From Candidatus Gastranaerophilales bacterium (GTDB taxonomy: Bacteria > Cyanobacteriota > Vampirovibrionia > Gastranaerophilales > Gastranaerophilaceae), in assembly GCA_944322845.1 (NCBI GenBank), contig CALUQE010000001.1:172099-236098 (forward strand): a DNA stretch of 64,000 nt. The letters are read 5' to 3'. A program made the position numbers and the translations under genes. Below the pieces are notes generated by a model. It searched no databases. It was not told the DNA's origin and was given only the letters and a program-made list of their open reading frames with translations. Positions 53,452 through 60,846 of the stretch are shown here, in pieces; position 1 is the stretch's first letter, and each line of letters opens with the position of its first letter.

Positions 53452-54639
53452 ATGAATATTGATAAAAAAAATATTACTATACAGATTCTGGCGCTAATCG
53501 GATTGGCGTTGTCTATTAAGCTGGCATGCATATATTATACAGCTAACTATGATCAGTATGCTCTTTCAAGCTTTTGTTCAATTAATGAGTTTGTTGATTG
53601 CGACGGAGTTTCAAAATCAAGCGTTTCTCAGTTTTGGGGAATCCCTTTAGCCTATTGGGGAATCTTTTTCTACTTAATTATTTTATTCTTAACTGTTGTA
53701 GACAATTTTAAGAATATCAAATTCTTAAAATTTCTTGAAGTTTTTAAGAAGCCTATGGCTTATATAACAACTCTCGGAACAATTGCTTTTGCGTGTTCCA
53801 TGGTTCTTGCGGGGCTCAGTATATTTAAAATCCATAAGCTTTGTATATTATGTGTTATAACCTATTTTATTGATTTGATAATAGCCCTGGTAGCTTGTTC
53901 CTGCAGTCCTCGCAGCTTTATAGATTCCGTAAAATCAACTGTTGTAGATTTTATAGACGGCGCAAAGAAATATACCAAGACATTTATAGTGCTATTAATT
54001 TTGGCTGTTTCTTTCTTATGCTACAGCGGAATTACATATAATTTTGTTCCTCATATAAAGAAAACAAAATCAATTCTTAAGTACAGAAAGATGACATATA
54101 ATCCATATCGTGTTAAAGGAAACTTGCTTGGTGCTGAAAACGGAACCGTAGTAATTGAGTTGTACTCGGATTACGTTTGTCCTCTTTGTTATATTCATAA
54201 TATAATGCTGCATCAGGTTGTTAAAGAGTTTTCAAATGTGAAGGTTGTCCATCATAACTTCCCGTTTGACAAAGAGTGCAACCCATACATATCTATTAAT
54301 ATGCACCCTAATGCCTGCTTTATGTCTAAAGGAGCAATTGCAGCAAGAAATCAAGGAAATTATTGGGAAATGAGTTCGCTGTTATACGAAAATCAGCCGA
54401 AAAATATGGGGGAAATGTTAAAACTTGCGGATCAACTCGGTTTTAATAAAGAGCAGTTTATTAATGATTTTAATTCAAAAGAAACATCTGAAGAAATTGA
54501 ATCAGAGTTAAAGAAAACTTATGAATTAGGTTTGGATGCAACTCCAACAATGTTTATTAACGGCGAAAAATATGTTGGTGTAAAACCTTATTATGAATTG
54601 AAAGAACTTTTAATCAAATATGGAGCAAAACACAAATAA
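53452..54639 (+). CDS. VKOR-DsbA-like fusion protein
   Basis: A disulfide-generating membrane protein. The first half is a VKOR domain of four helices with loop cysteines (SSFCSINEFVDCDG) and the CxxC quinone-side pair KLCILCVITYF near residue 130. The second half (about 215-395) is a DsbA-like thioredoxin fold with VCPLCYIHN near 242 and the cis-proline segment ATPTMFING. VKOR fused to a thioredoxin-family domain is known in cyanobacteria; here the partner looks like the Thioredoxin_4/DsbA type. The ribosome binding site GGGAG is present. It would oxidise exported proteins using quinone. Confidence 0.92.
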   Translation: MNIDKKNITIQILALIGLALSIKLACIYYTANYDQYALSSFCSINEFVDCDGVSKSSVSQFWGIPLAYWGIFFYLIILFLTVVDNFKNIKFLKFLEVFKKPMAYITTLGTIAFACSMVLAGLSIFKIHKLCILCVITYFIDLIIALVACSCSPRSFIDSVKSTVVDFIDGAKKYTKTFIVLLILAVSFLCYSGITYNFVPHIKKTKSILKYRKMTYNPYRVKGNLLGAENGTVVIELYSDYVCPLCYIHNIMLHQVVKEFSNVKVVHHNFPFDKECNPYISINMHPNACFMSKGAIAARNQGNYWEMSSLLYENQPKNMGEMLKLADQLGFNKEQFINDFNSKETSEEIESELKKTYELGLDATPTMFINGEKYVGVKPYYELKELLIKYGAKHK

Positions 54640-55171
54640 AAAAATTCTGATACACGCTTGCTGTGGTATTTGTTCGGGATATCCTATTTCTTTATTAAAA
54701 GAGATGGGATATGAACCTGTTGTGTATTTTTGCAATTCGAATCTCGATACAAAAGAAGAGTATGAGCGCCGGCTTGAGGCCCAGAAGGTTGTATGTATGT
54801 ATCATTGGGTCGATTTGATTGCGGAAGAATACCGGCATGAAGATTTTCTTGAGAAAGTTCGCGGTCTTGAAAAAGAGCCGGAGCGCGGAAAACGCTGTGA
54901 TATTTGTATAAAAATGCGTTTAAGTGCGGCCGTAAGCAAGGCAAAAGAGCTTGGGATAAAGTATTTTACAACTTCGCTTGTTATAAGTCCTCATAAGAAT
55001 TTTGCAAAGATTACCGAAATCGGTAAAAGTCTTGAAAACGATATTGAATATATTGCAATAGATTTTAAGAAAAAAGACGGTTTTTTGAAGACAAACAGGC
55101 TCTCAAAAGATCTGGGAATTTATAGACAAAACTATTGCGGCTGCGAATTTTCTAAGGGACATTTAAAATAG
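54620..55171 (+). CDS. queH: epoxyqueuosine reductase QueH
   Basis: The last step of queuosine tRNA modification, by the non-orthologous alternative to QueG (formerly DUF208). Cysteine motifs for the [4Fe-4S]/metal sites: HACCGICSGYP near residue 11, RCDICIKMRL near 95 and YCGCEFS near the end. The central FCNSNLDTKEEYERR fits the family. The length is 183 aa. It overlaps the VKOR fusion gene by 20 bases and is followed by a DUF6485 gene; no other que genes are present in the window. Confidence 0.94.
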   Translation: MEQNTNKKILIHACCGICSGYPISLLKEMGYEPVVYFCNSNLDTKEEYERRLEAQKVVCMYHWVDLIAEEYRHEDFLEKVRGLEKEPERGKRCDICIKMRLSAAVSKAKELGIKYFTTSLVISPHKNFAKITEIGKSLENDIEYIAIDFKKKDGFLKTNRLSKDLGIYRQNYCGCEFSKGHLK

Positions 55172-55182
55172 AGGGTAATATT

Positions 55183-55386
55183 ATGGAATGCAAGAGAGAT
55201 GAGAATATATTGGAATGCACCTGTTCGGCTACAAAGTGCGGGAATCGCGGTATTTGCTGCGATTGTGTCAGACATCACAGAGAAGCCGGAGAAATTCCGG
55301 GTTGCTTTTTCCCAAAATGGGCAGAGTTAAAGCACGACCGCTCTATTGAATATTTTATAGAGGTCTGGCAGAATAAAGGTAATTAA
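55183..55386 (+). CDS. cysteine-rich DUF6485 family protein
   Basis: A 67-aa protein with eight cysteines (MECKRDENILECTCSATKCG, NRGICCDCVRHHREAGEIPGC) and an FFPKWAELKHDRSIEYF tail, characteristic of DUF6485. The cysteines probably bind a metal or cluster. It lies 11 bases after queH with ribosome binding site GAGGGT, so it is in the same transcript; a link to queuosine is possible but unproven. The end overlaps the convergent winged-helix gene by 4 bases. Confidence 0.82.
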   Translation: MECKRDENILECTCSATKCGNRGICCDCVRHHREAGEIPGCFFPKWAELKHDRSIEYFIEVWQNKGN

Positions 55387-55697
55387 TAAGAAAAATATCT
55401 GTCAAAGTCTACATCTTCAAAGTTGCATAAAAGGTGGAATATATCATCATCGTCATCAAGGCGCTGGAAGTTGTATTCATCAAATTTCCAGTATTTTGGA
55501 TTAATTCCTTTTACACGTACAATGTTTTTATCTTTGAGAATCTGGAGTTTTTTCTTAACTTCTTCTAAGGGCAGGTCAACTAATTTAGCCAGCTCAACGG
55601 CGGTAATACCGTCTTCGTGGCTGTACTTTTCCGGGGTAAGGAACATGAGTTCCAGCCCGACCATTTTTAAGTTTTTATCTTCAGCTTCCGAACTCAT
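55383..55697 (-). CDS. small winged-helix-like protein
   Basis: A 104-aa protein whose middle part, GITAVELAKLVDLPLEEVKK, then KLQILKDKNIVRVKGIN, looks like a MarR/ScpB-type winged helix. The C-terminus is very acidic (RLDDDDDIFHLLCNFEDVDF). No ribosome binding site stronger than GGGTG is seen. Regulation or protein interaction is inferred from the fold. It is convergent with the DUF6485 gene and divergent from the MFS gene. Confidence 0.72.
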   Translation of the reverse strand: MSSEAEDKNLKMVGLELMFLTPEKYSHEDGITAVELAKLVDLPLEEVKKKLQILKDKNIVRVKGINPKYWKFDEYNFQRLDDDDDIFHLLCNFEDVDFDRYFSY

Positions 55698-55817
55698 GCA
55701 CCCATTATAACACCATGTTAACTATTTATCAATTTGGCGGGGGTGGAGTGGTAAATTTGCTAAATTTATGCTGGTAAATATATAATGTATGTTGTTAAAG
55801 ACTTGGAAGGGTGAAAA

Positions 55818-56978
55818 ATGAGAAATACAAAGAGTGCAATTTTATGGTTATCGCTCGCGCATTTATTTGCGGATGTTTACAGTGGTTTTCTTAACCCGAT
55901 TATGCCGTTTATTGCTGCAAAACTCGGGTTTTCAATGGCAATAGCAACGGTGGTTATAAGTATTTCTCATATTTGTTCTTCTATGATGCAGCCTATTTTC
56001 GGTTTCTTTGCCGATAATATCCTGAAACGATTTTTTATTTTCTGGGGACTGATACTGGCATCATTATTTATTCCGCTGACTCCGGCGGCTCCGAGTATTC
56101 CTGTTTTATTACTGTTTATGATACTCGGAAGTATCGGCGGAAGCTTTTTTCATCCTCAGGCGATGGGGTTTGTAAACTATTTTGCGGGAAAAGAATGCCC
56201 GACAACGATGGGCGTTTTTATGAGTATGGGCTCTCTGGGGTTTGCCTTCGGACCGCTGCTTGCAGCTTTAATTACCCAGGTACTCGGGCTTGATATGATT
56301 TCTTATACTTCAATTTTCGGGTTAACTCTTGCCGCTTTGATGTTCTTTTTTGTTCCAAAATTATCTAAGATTGAAAAGAAGCCGAGACATAAGGATTTTA
56401 TTAAATCATTTAAAGAAATTCTGGGTAACAGGCAGATGAATTATTTGATGCTTGTCGCAATGATGAAATCTCTTATTACAAACAGTTCCTGTATCTTGCT
56501 GCCGTTTTTGTGGAAATCTATGGGCTGTTCTCCTTTTTATATAGGTTTTGCGCTATTCTTGTTTGTATTTGCAGGTGCACTCGGGTCGTTTTTGAGTCCT
56601 CACGCAGAGCGGATTTTTGGGTCTAAGCCTGTTATTTATTTTTCAATGTGGGCAACTTTCCCGATGATGATTTTATTCGGTCTTATTCATAAAACATATC
56701 CTATGGCGGCGCTTGGAGTGTTTTTCATTATCGGATTTACAACAATGCTTGCGCAGCCTGTGACTATGGTCTGGGCACAAAAGATTTTACCTGAGTATAA
56801 AAGTATTGTGGCAGGTTTTATTAACGGTTTTTGTGTCGGGGTGATTGCTCTTTGTATGTCAGTTTTAGGCGGAATTGCGCAAAAATTTGGTATTATAAAT
56901 GTACTTGTTGTTCTGAGTATAATTCCTGCCGTTTCTTCTTATTTTGTAAGGTATTTGAAAGAGGCAGAGAAAGTATAA
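55818..56978 (+). CDS. MFS transporter, fosmidomycin-resistance (Fsr)-like
   Basis: A 386-aa major facilitator with about 12 membrane segments. It begins LWLSLAHLFADVYSGFLNPI; the HLFADVYSG-type N-terminus, GSIGGSFFHPQAMGFV and the TTMGVFMSMGSLGFAFGP segment match the Fsr group. The natural substrate is unknown, and drug resistance should not be assumed. The ribosome binding site GGAAGGG is present. A DUF559 element begins 14 bases after the stop. Confidence 0.87.
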   Translation: MRNTKSAILWLSLAHLFADVYSGFLNPIMPFIAAKLGFSMAIATVVISISHICSSMMQPIFGFFADNILKRFFIFWGLILASLFIPLTPAAPSIPVLLLFMILGSIGGSFFHPQAMGFVNYFAGKECPTTMGVFMSMGSLGFAFGPLLAALITQVLGLDMISYTSIFGLTLAALMFFFVPKLSKIEKKPRHKDFIKSFKEILGNRQMNYLMLVAMMKSLITNSSCILLPFLWKSMGCSPFYIGFALFLFVFAGALGSFLSPHAERIFGSKPVIYFSMWATFPMMILFGLIHKTYPMAALGVFFIIGFTTMLAQPVTMVWAQKILPEYKSIVAGFINGFCVGVIALCMSVLGGIAQKFGIINVLVVLSIIPAVSSYFVRYLKEAEKV

Positions 56979-56992
56979 GAAATAATAAAATC

Positions 56993-57464
56993 AGCCCCTC
57001 TCTCTAACTCTCTCCCCAAAGGGGCGAGAGGATTTCTAAGTTATAAAATTTTTTATGTATTCTAAAACACTATCAATGTTTTTATCTATAGTGTTATAAA
57101 TTCGTAAAACTTTGTATCCAAGACTTTTTAAATAAGAATCTCTTTCATCATCATATTTGGCTTGATCTTTTTTCAAATATTCGGAACCATCTAACTCTAC
57201 AATCAACATTTTACTCTTGCAAACAAAGTCTGCAATATAATTATCAATAGGAACCTGGCGTCTAAATTTTAGATTCATAAAGCGTTTTGCTCTAAGATAA
57301 TACCATAATTTTTCTTCAAAAGGTGTCATTTCTTTACGAAGTTTTTTAAAATATTGCAGAGATTTTTCTGTATAATTATGAAAATGATTTTCCATAGATT
57401 TATGATACCATATTTAAAACTTTGTCCTCTCGCCCCTTTGGGGAGAGAGTTAGAGAGAGGGGCT
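56993..57464. mobile_element. DUF559 gene between identical 40-bp inverted repeats
   Basis: The 40 bases at 56993-57032 (AGCCCCTCTCTCTAACTCTC...) recur as an exact reverse complement at 57425-57464. Each arm contains its own hairpin (CTCTCCCCAAAGGGGCGAGAG-type). The only gene between the arms is the DUF559 protein, leaving 3 bases inside the left arm and about 29 inside the right. AATAAAA-like sequence flanks both ends, a possible but AT-rich target duplication. No transposase is present. Perfect arm identity suggests recent movement or a maintained structure. Confidence 0.7.
57036..57395 (-). CDS. DUF559 (Vsr/PD-(D/E)XK-fold) protein
   Basis: A 119-aa protein of the DUF559 family, related to very-short-patch repair endonucleases. 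The nuclease core is visible: TPFEEKLWYYLRAKRF, FRRQVPIDNYIADFVCKSKM, IVELDGSEYLKKDQAKYDDE-R, and GYKVLRIYN. D in IADF and E-x-D in VELDG are the likely metal ligands. The Arg near D-E-R-D is also conserved in the family. No ribosome binding site is obvious. The gene fills a unit bounded by perfect inverted repeats; whether its product acts on those repeats is unknown. Confidence 0.88.
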   Translation of the reverse strand: MENHFHNYTEKSLQYFKKLRKEMTPFEEKLWYYLRAKRFMNLKFRRQVPIDNYIADFVCKSKMLIVELDGSEYLKKDQAKYDDERDSYLKSLGYKVLRIYNTIDKNIDSVLEYIKNFIT

Positions 57465-57498
57465 AAAAAATAAAAGCTCTTGTCTGGAAATTATTTGA

Positions 57499-57527
57499 TT
57501 GACACTTATTTTCATGAATAATATACT
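57499..57527 (+). promoter_or_regulatory. near-consensus sigma-70 promoter
   Basis: TTGACA at 57499-57504, a 17-base spacer and TATACT at 57522-57527. It is positioned to transcribe the acyltransferase gene, with a leader of about 25 bases. Confidence 0.8.
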
Positions 57528-57540
57528 ATGTTTAGCATGG

Positions 57541-57561
57541 AATTGTGAGGAGATAACAATG
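57541..57561 (+). promoter_or_regulatory. lac-operator-like palindrome over the ribosome binding site
   Basis: The 21 bases starting AATTGTGAG and ending ATAACAATG agree with the E. coli lacO1 operator at 18 of 21 positions, and the three bases before (TGG) also agree. ATTGT/ACAAT form the palindrome arms, the ribosome binding site GAGGAG is in the middle, and the ATG is the last codon. A LacI-family or other repressor could bind here; no such gene is in the window, and chance is possible. Confidence 0.35.
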
Positions 57562-58332
57562 TCTAAAAACGCCAAAACCCTTGTTAATACTGTAAGGGGG
57601 GGGGGTAGAGCCCTTATAAATACTCTATTTCGGGTATATTATGAAGAAAAAAAGAATCCAAGAAACAATGTTGTCAAAAAATACAAAGTCTATCGTATTT
57701 TATTTTTGAAATTAAAGTTTAATACTGTATATTCAACCAATAAAGTTTTTAAAGTTGATAAAGATGGAAATAAACGGCTTGTTACAAATAAAAAAGAATT
57801 ATTTAAATACTTAAATAAAGTGTCAGGAGAAAATAATACCATAATTATACCGGATACTGATTTACTAAATTTAACAGTACCACATATTTTCGGCAGTAAT
57901 AATATTATTAATATAAGTAAAATTGAAAAGTTAACAAATATTTGTGTTGAGATATATGGTAATTCCTCACAATTGTTAGTAGGCAGTATTAAGTTTTTTG
58001 CTGGTGTACATTTTCGCATTAATGGTAATGATAAAAAGATTATTGTGGGTGATGATTGTATGTTTTCTTCGGGAGTAGAAATATGGACGGGCGATGCACA
58101 TCCAATTTATGACTTAGCAACAGGTGAGCGTATAAATAATGATCAAGATGTAATAATTGGCAATTATGTCTGGATAGGGCGTAATGCTTCCATACACAAA
58201 GGGGCCGTTATTCCAGATGGCTGTGTCGTTGGAGCAAATTCATTTGTAACACATAAATTTGAAGAGCCAAATACCATTATAGCAGGGACTCCTGCAAAGG
58301 TAATAAAACGAAATATTCGCTGGGAACGTTAA
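57559..58332 (+). CDS. left-handed beta-helix acyltransferase with G10 tract (probably phase-variable)
   Basis: A hexapeptide-repeat acyltransferase of the WbbJ/maltose-O-acetyltransferase type, likely acetylating a surface glycan. The C-terminal half shows the beta-helix (KIIVGDDCMFSSGVEIWTGD, the active-site histidine in GDAHPIYD, IGNYVWIGRNASIHKGAVIP, GTPAKVIKRN). ATG 57559 has GAGGAG upstream; an upstream in-frame ATG would start at 57511-57515 without support. Codons 12-16 (V-R-G-G-G) are encoded across a G10 run; G9 or G11 brings a stop within a few codons, so length changes would switch the gene off. This copy is in the ON state. 257 aa. Confidence 0.88.
   Translation: MSKNAKTLVNTVRGGGRALINTLFRVYYEEKKNPRNNVVKKYKVYRILFLKLKFNTVYSTNKVFKVDKDGNKRLVTNKKELFKYLNKVSGENNTIIIPDTDLLNLTVPHIFGSNNIINISKIEKLTNICVEIYGNSSQLLVGSIKFFAGVHFRINGNDKKIIVGDDCMFSSGVEIWTGDAHPIYDLATGERINNDQDVIIGNYVWIGRNASIHKGAVIPDGCVVGANSFVTHKFEEPNTIIAGTPAKVIKRNIRWER
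57596..57605 (+). repeat. G10 homopolymer inside the acyltransferase gene
   Basis: Ten consecutive G residues lie 37 bases after the start codon. With G11 the next codon is TAG; with G9 the frame ends at a TAA seven or so codons later. Such tracts slip at replication and switch genes on and off in Campylobacter and Helicobacter. Confidence 0.8.
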
Positions 58333-58344
58333 ATATCTTCCCTT

Positions 58345-58523
58345 TGTCACTGCGAGAAAATCTTTGATTTTCGTGGCAGTCCATTTTTTTTAACTTTGAC
58401 TTATCGGGTGACATCGGTTGTTATTCCAAATTTGTTTTATTTTTCCTTGTCACCCTCTGCTGATATTACTACAAGCGGATTGAACTGCAATTGGATTGCT
58501 TCGTTGCTTTCGCTCATCGCAAT
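58345..58523. repeat. REP-like palindromic sequences
   Basis: The 288-base gap after the acyltransferase gene holds stacked palindromes and no gene. ACTGC (58349-58353) with GCAGT (58376-58380) enclose GAAAATC-TTT-GATTTTC. GGGTGAC (58406-58412) pairs with GTCACCC (58449-58455). ATTGC...GCAAT (58495-58523) encloses a TTCGTTGCTTTCGCT core. The last resembles the GCAATC/CATTGCGA dispersed repeats found in many bacterial genomes. Confidence 0.6.
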
Positions 58524-58576
58524 GACGTTAAACTTGTAGCGCTACTTCCCAACCCCAATATATTTACCCCCCCCCC
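58521..58576 (-). repeat. poly-G-headed dispersed repeat, reverse copy
   Basis: On the minus strand: G10, TAAATATATTGGGGTTGG, then an AGTAGCGCTACAAG core and GTTTAACGTCATTGC. It overlaps the REP-like palindrome, showing that the two repeat types can be fused. Confidence 0.75.
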
Positions 58577-58620
58577 TTTGCCCTGTAAAACCTTTTTGAT
58601 ATAATATATTAAAAGAGCTT

Positions 58621-59748
58621 ATGAAAAAGTTAATTAAGAATCTAATTTATAATTTACAAAATATGACGCATCTGGATAAATACATCCTTAAGCAGGTTAT
58701 TGAGATGTTTTTAATGGGTGTGCTTGTATTTACTTCTATCATTTTTGCATCAGATACTTTTATTACTTTAATCAAACAAATTTCGATGTATGGTATTCCG
58801 TTTAAGTATGCAATATTAATGATTATTTTGCACCTGCCGGAGGTTTTTGTAATGACAATTCCGATGGGGGTATTGCTTGCAACGGTTATGACGCTTAACG
58901 GCTTGAGTTTGAATTCCGAAATTACAGTAATGCGTGCCTGCGGTATCGGACTTAACCGTATTGCAAAACCTATTTTTATTTTTGCAATTGTTATGTCCTG
59001 CGTAAGCTTTGTTATCAATGAAACGGTTGTTCCTTTTTCTACAAGATTGTCTACAAAGCTTGCCGGTGTAGCTTTCAGCCAGAAAAATGTACCTGAGGGA
59101 AAACAGAACTTTACTTTTAAGGAAACAAAAGAAGGCGGTTTGCTTAAGAGATTGTTTTATGTCGGTGATTCAACGGACGGAGTTTTACATAATATAACCG
59201 TACTTGATGCGTCAAAAGAAGGTACCATTCAAATTCTTCAGGCAAGAGAAGGTGCTACAACTCCGGGGGGCTGGAAGTTTAGAAAAGGTGCGATATATAC
59301 GGTAACGGACAGTGGTAAAACTCTTGACACTACGTTATTTGCAAATACGGACGTAAAATTCGGTATGGATTTGTCAAAAGAATTGGATAAAAATCTGGCA
59401 AACCAGCATAATTTTATTCAGCTTTGCAACGTGCTTGCAAAATCTGATATTGAGAACAGAGCTGAGCTGGAGATAAGTTTATTTGATAAAATTGCACTTC
59501 CGATAACAACAGTTGTTCTGGTTTTGATTGGTGTTCCGCTTGCAATTACTCCGCCGAGGGTAAGGTATAACAGAGGTTTTCTATTTAGTATTTTGATTAT
59601 CTTTGCGTATTATCTTGTAAGGGCATTATCAATATCTTTTGGTGAAGCAGGTTCGCTTCCTCCTGTGCTCGCGGCGTTTATGCCTGATATGATATTATCT
59701 GTTGCCGGTGCAGGTTTGTATTACAGAAAAGTATTTACAATTTGCTAA
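58621..59748 (+). CDS. LptF/LptG (YjgP/YjgQ) family LPS export permease
   Basis: An inner-membrane component of the Lpt machine that carries LPS to the outer membrane. Membrane segments occur near residues 25-110 (MGVLVFTSIIFASDTFITLI, GIPFKYAILMIILHLPEVF), a periplasmic beta-jellyroll region lies between about 130 and 285, and three more membrane segments follow at the C-terminus (FDKIALPITTVVLVLIGVPL). The length of 375 aa is typical. Only one such gene is present here; cyanobacteria commonly have one. No clear ribosome binding site (GAGCTT) precedes the ATG. Confidence 0.9.
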   Translation: MKKLIKNLIYNLQNMTHLDKYILKQVIEMFLMGVLVFTSIIFASDTFITLIKQISMYGIPFKYAILMIILHLPEVFVMTIPMGVLLATVMTLNGLSLNSEITVMRACGIGLNRIAKPIFIFAIVMSCVSFVINETVVPFSTRLSTKLAGVAFSQKNVPEGKQNFTFKETKEGGLLKRLFYVGDSTDGVLHNITVLDASKEGTIQILQAREGATTPGGWKFRKGAIYTVTDSGKTLDTTLFANTDVKFGMDLSKELDKNLANQHNFIQLCNVLAKSDIENRAELEISLFDKIALPITTVVLVLIGVPLAITPPRVRYNRGFLFSILIIFAYYLVRALSISFGEAGSLPPVLAAFMPDMILSVAGAGLYYRKVFTIC

Positions 59749-59761
59749 AGGAGATTTTGTA

Positions 59762-60523
59762 TTGATTTTATATCGTATAATAGGTTTGTTATTTGCGTGT
59801 TGTTTCATGCTTTTTAGTATAGCTCCTGTTCCGACATCAATAATAATGCTTGTATTATTTGCGGCATTTTTATTTTTTAAATTTTATCTTCCTCACAAAA
59901 CGGTTGCAAACGGGCGTGTTGCAAGAAGGGAAGCCGCTTTAAAAAAAGCAAAGATATACCTTGCTCCTTATGAAGATATCTGGAGGGATTTAAAACTTTC
60001 GAATCCTCATTGTTATTTAACTCTCGGGATGGACGGAATGACAATAGAAGGTTTTGAAAAGACAAAAGGCGGAGCGTTCAGAAGCTTTAGGGTTTTAAAA
60101 TCAAATGTTCACGATTGGGAAGAGCTTTGGAACATGTTCTGTAAAGCTTTTAATTACAGTAAATCTTATGATGGTCTTCTTGAGGATTGCAGACGCTTTA
60201 GCCTTGTTATTGAAGAAAAATTGTTTGAAAAACCCGTAGAGCAGAAAATTCCTGTTGCTCCTGCTGCACCATTAAATCGCGTCGATATTAATAACTGTAC
60301 GGAAGACGATTTAACGGCTCTTCCGGGAATTAGTATTATAATGGCAAAAAAAGCTGTAAAAAGACGTAACGAAGTCGGCGGGTTTAACAGTGTTGAAGAC
60401 TTTTTTGCCGAGTTAAATATTCAAACACATATGCAGGAACAATTGAGAAAGATTATTTATGCGGGTAAAAAGCCGGAGCAGGAAACAGAAAAACGTTCAA
60501 CAGAGAGGAAGGTTGATTTTTAA
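59762..60523 (+). CDS. membrane-anchored helix-hairpin-helix protein (ComEA-like C-terminus)
   Basis: About 253 aa. Start TTG at 59762 is chosen because AAAGGAG stands 7 bases upstream; the frame extends further, overlapping LptF/G, without support. Two N-terminal membrane segments (IIGLLFACCFMLFSIAPVP and SIIMLVLFAAFLFFKFYLP) are followed by a cytoplasmic-looking domain of unknown type. A C-terminal HhH unit (RVDINNCTEDDLTALPGISI, MAKKAVKRRNEVGGFNSVED) resembles ComEA and binds DNA in relatives. Membrane-linked DNA or protein binding is inferred. A tiny membrane gene follows. Confidence 0.8.
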   Translation: MILYRIIGLLFACCFMLFSIAPVPTSIIMLVLFAAFLFFKFYLPHKTVANGRVARREAALKKAKIYLAPYEDIWRDLKLSNPHCYLTLGMDGMTIEGFEKTKGGAFRSFRVLKSNVHDWEELWNMFCKAFNYSKSYDGLLEDCRRFSLVIEEKLFEKPVEQKIPVAPAAPLNRVDINNCTEDDLTALPGISIIMAKKAVKRRNEVGGFNSVEDFFAELNIQTHMQEQLRKIIYAGKKPEQETEKRSTERKVDF

Positions 60524-60524
60524 A

Positions 60525-60704
60525 ATGGATTTTTGGTCATTTTTTGAGATTACTGCTACGATTATTGTAGGTGCTTTTGCATGGTGGATGTTTTTTTCTT
60601 GGGCGAATTCCAGATTTAATGATGAGGATAAGGATGTGACGGATGCTTCTTCTCCGGAGGAGTATACCATTAGAAAAATTATGAGATTTTTTACGGGGAA
60701 ATAA
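60525..60704 (+). CDS. small single-span membrane protein, 59 aa
   Basis: MDFWSFFEITATIIVGAFAW begins a single membrane helix, followed by an acidic stretch (FNDEDKDVTDASSPEEY) and a basic end (IRKIMRFFTGK). The start is ATG 60525, two bases after the preceding stop, with AGAGGAAGG upstream. It is tightly coupled with the genes on both sides. No family recognised. Confidence 0.72.
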   Translation: MDFWSFFEITATIIVGAFAWWMFFSWANSRFNDEDKDVTDASSPEEYTIRKIMRFFTGK

Positions 60705-60706
60705 AC

Positions 60707-60838
60707 GTGTTTTCACCATTTAGATATTTGGATAATAATATTTCAATTAGTATTTTCTGGTGCATAATTATTTCTGCATCATTATTTTATTTGTATAAGT
60801 TTATGAAAGAAAATTTCTTTTCGGGTTTAAAAAAGTAG
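60707..60838 (+). CDS. very small membrane protein, 43 aa
   Basis: A GTG-started frame three bases after the previous gene, with ACGGGGAA as a possible ribosome binding site. It encodes MFSPFRYLDNNISISIFWCI, then IISASLFYLYKF and a lysine-rich end: one membrane helix. It fills the gap between two real genes with no spare sequence, which supports it. Function unknown. Confidence 0.5.
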   Translation: MFSPFRYLDNNISISIFWCIIISASLFYLYKFMKENFFSGLKK

Positions 60839-60846
60839 GGTTTGTA

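Noticed and set aside
56983-57475. Certain target-site duplication around the DUF559 unit
   Set aside because: AATAAAA occurs on both sides, but in AT-rich sequence it is too short and too offset to call.
59268-59275. G-rich run inside the LptF/G gene as a second switch
   Set aside because: Only G6 in a P-G-G-W context; too short to be a likely slippage tract.
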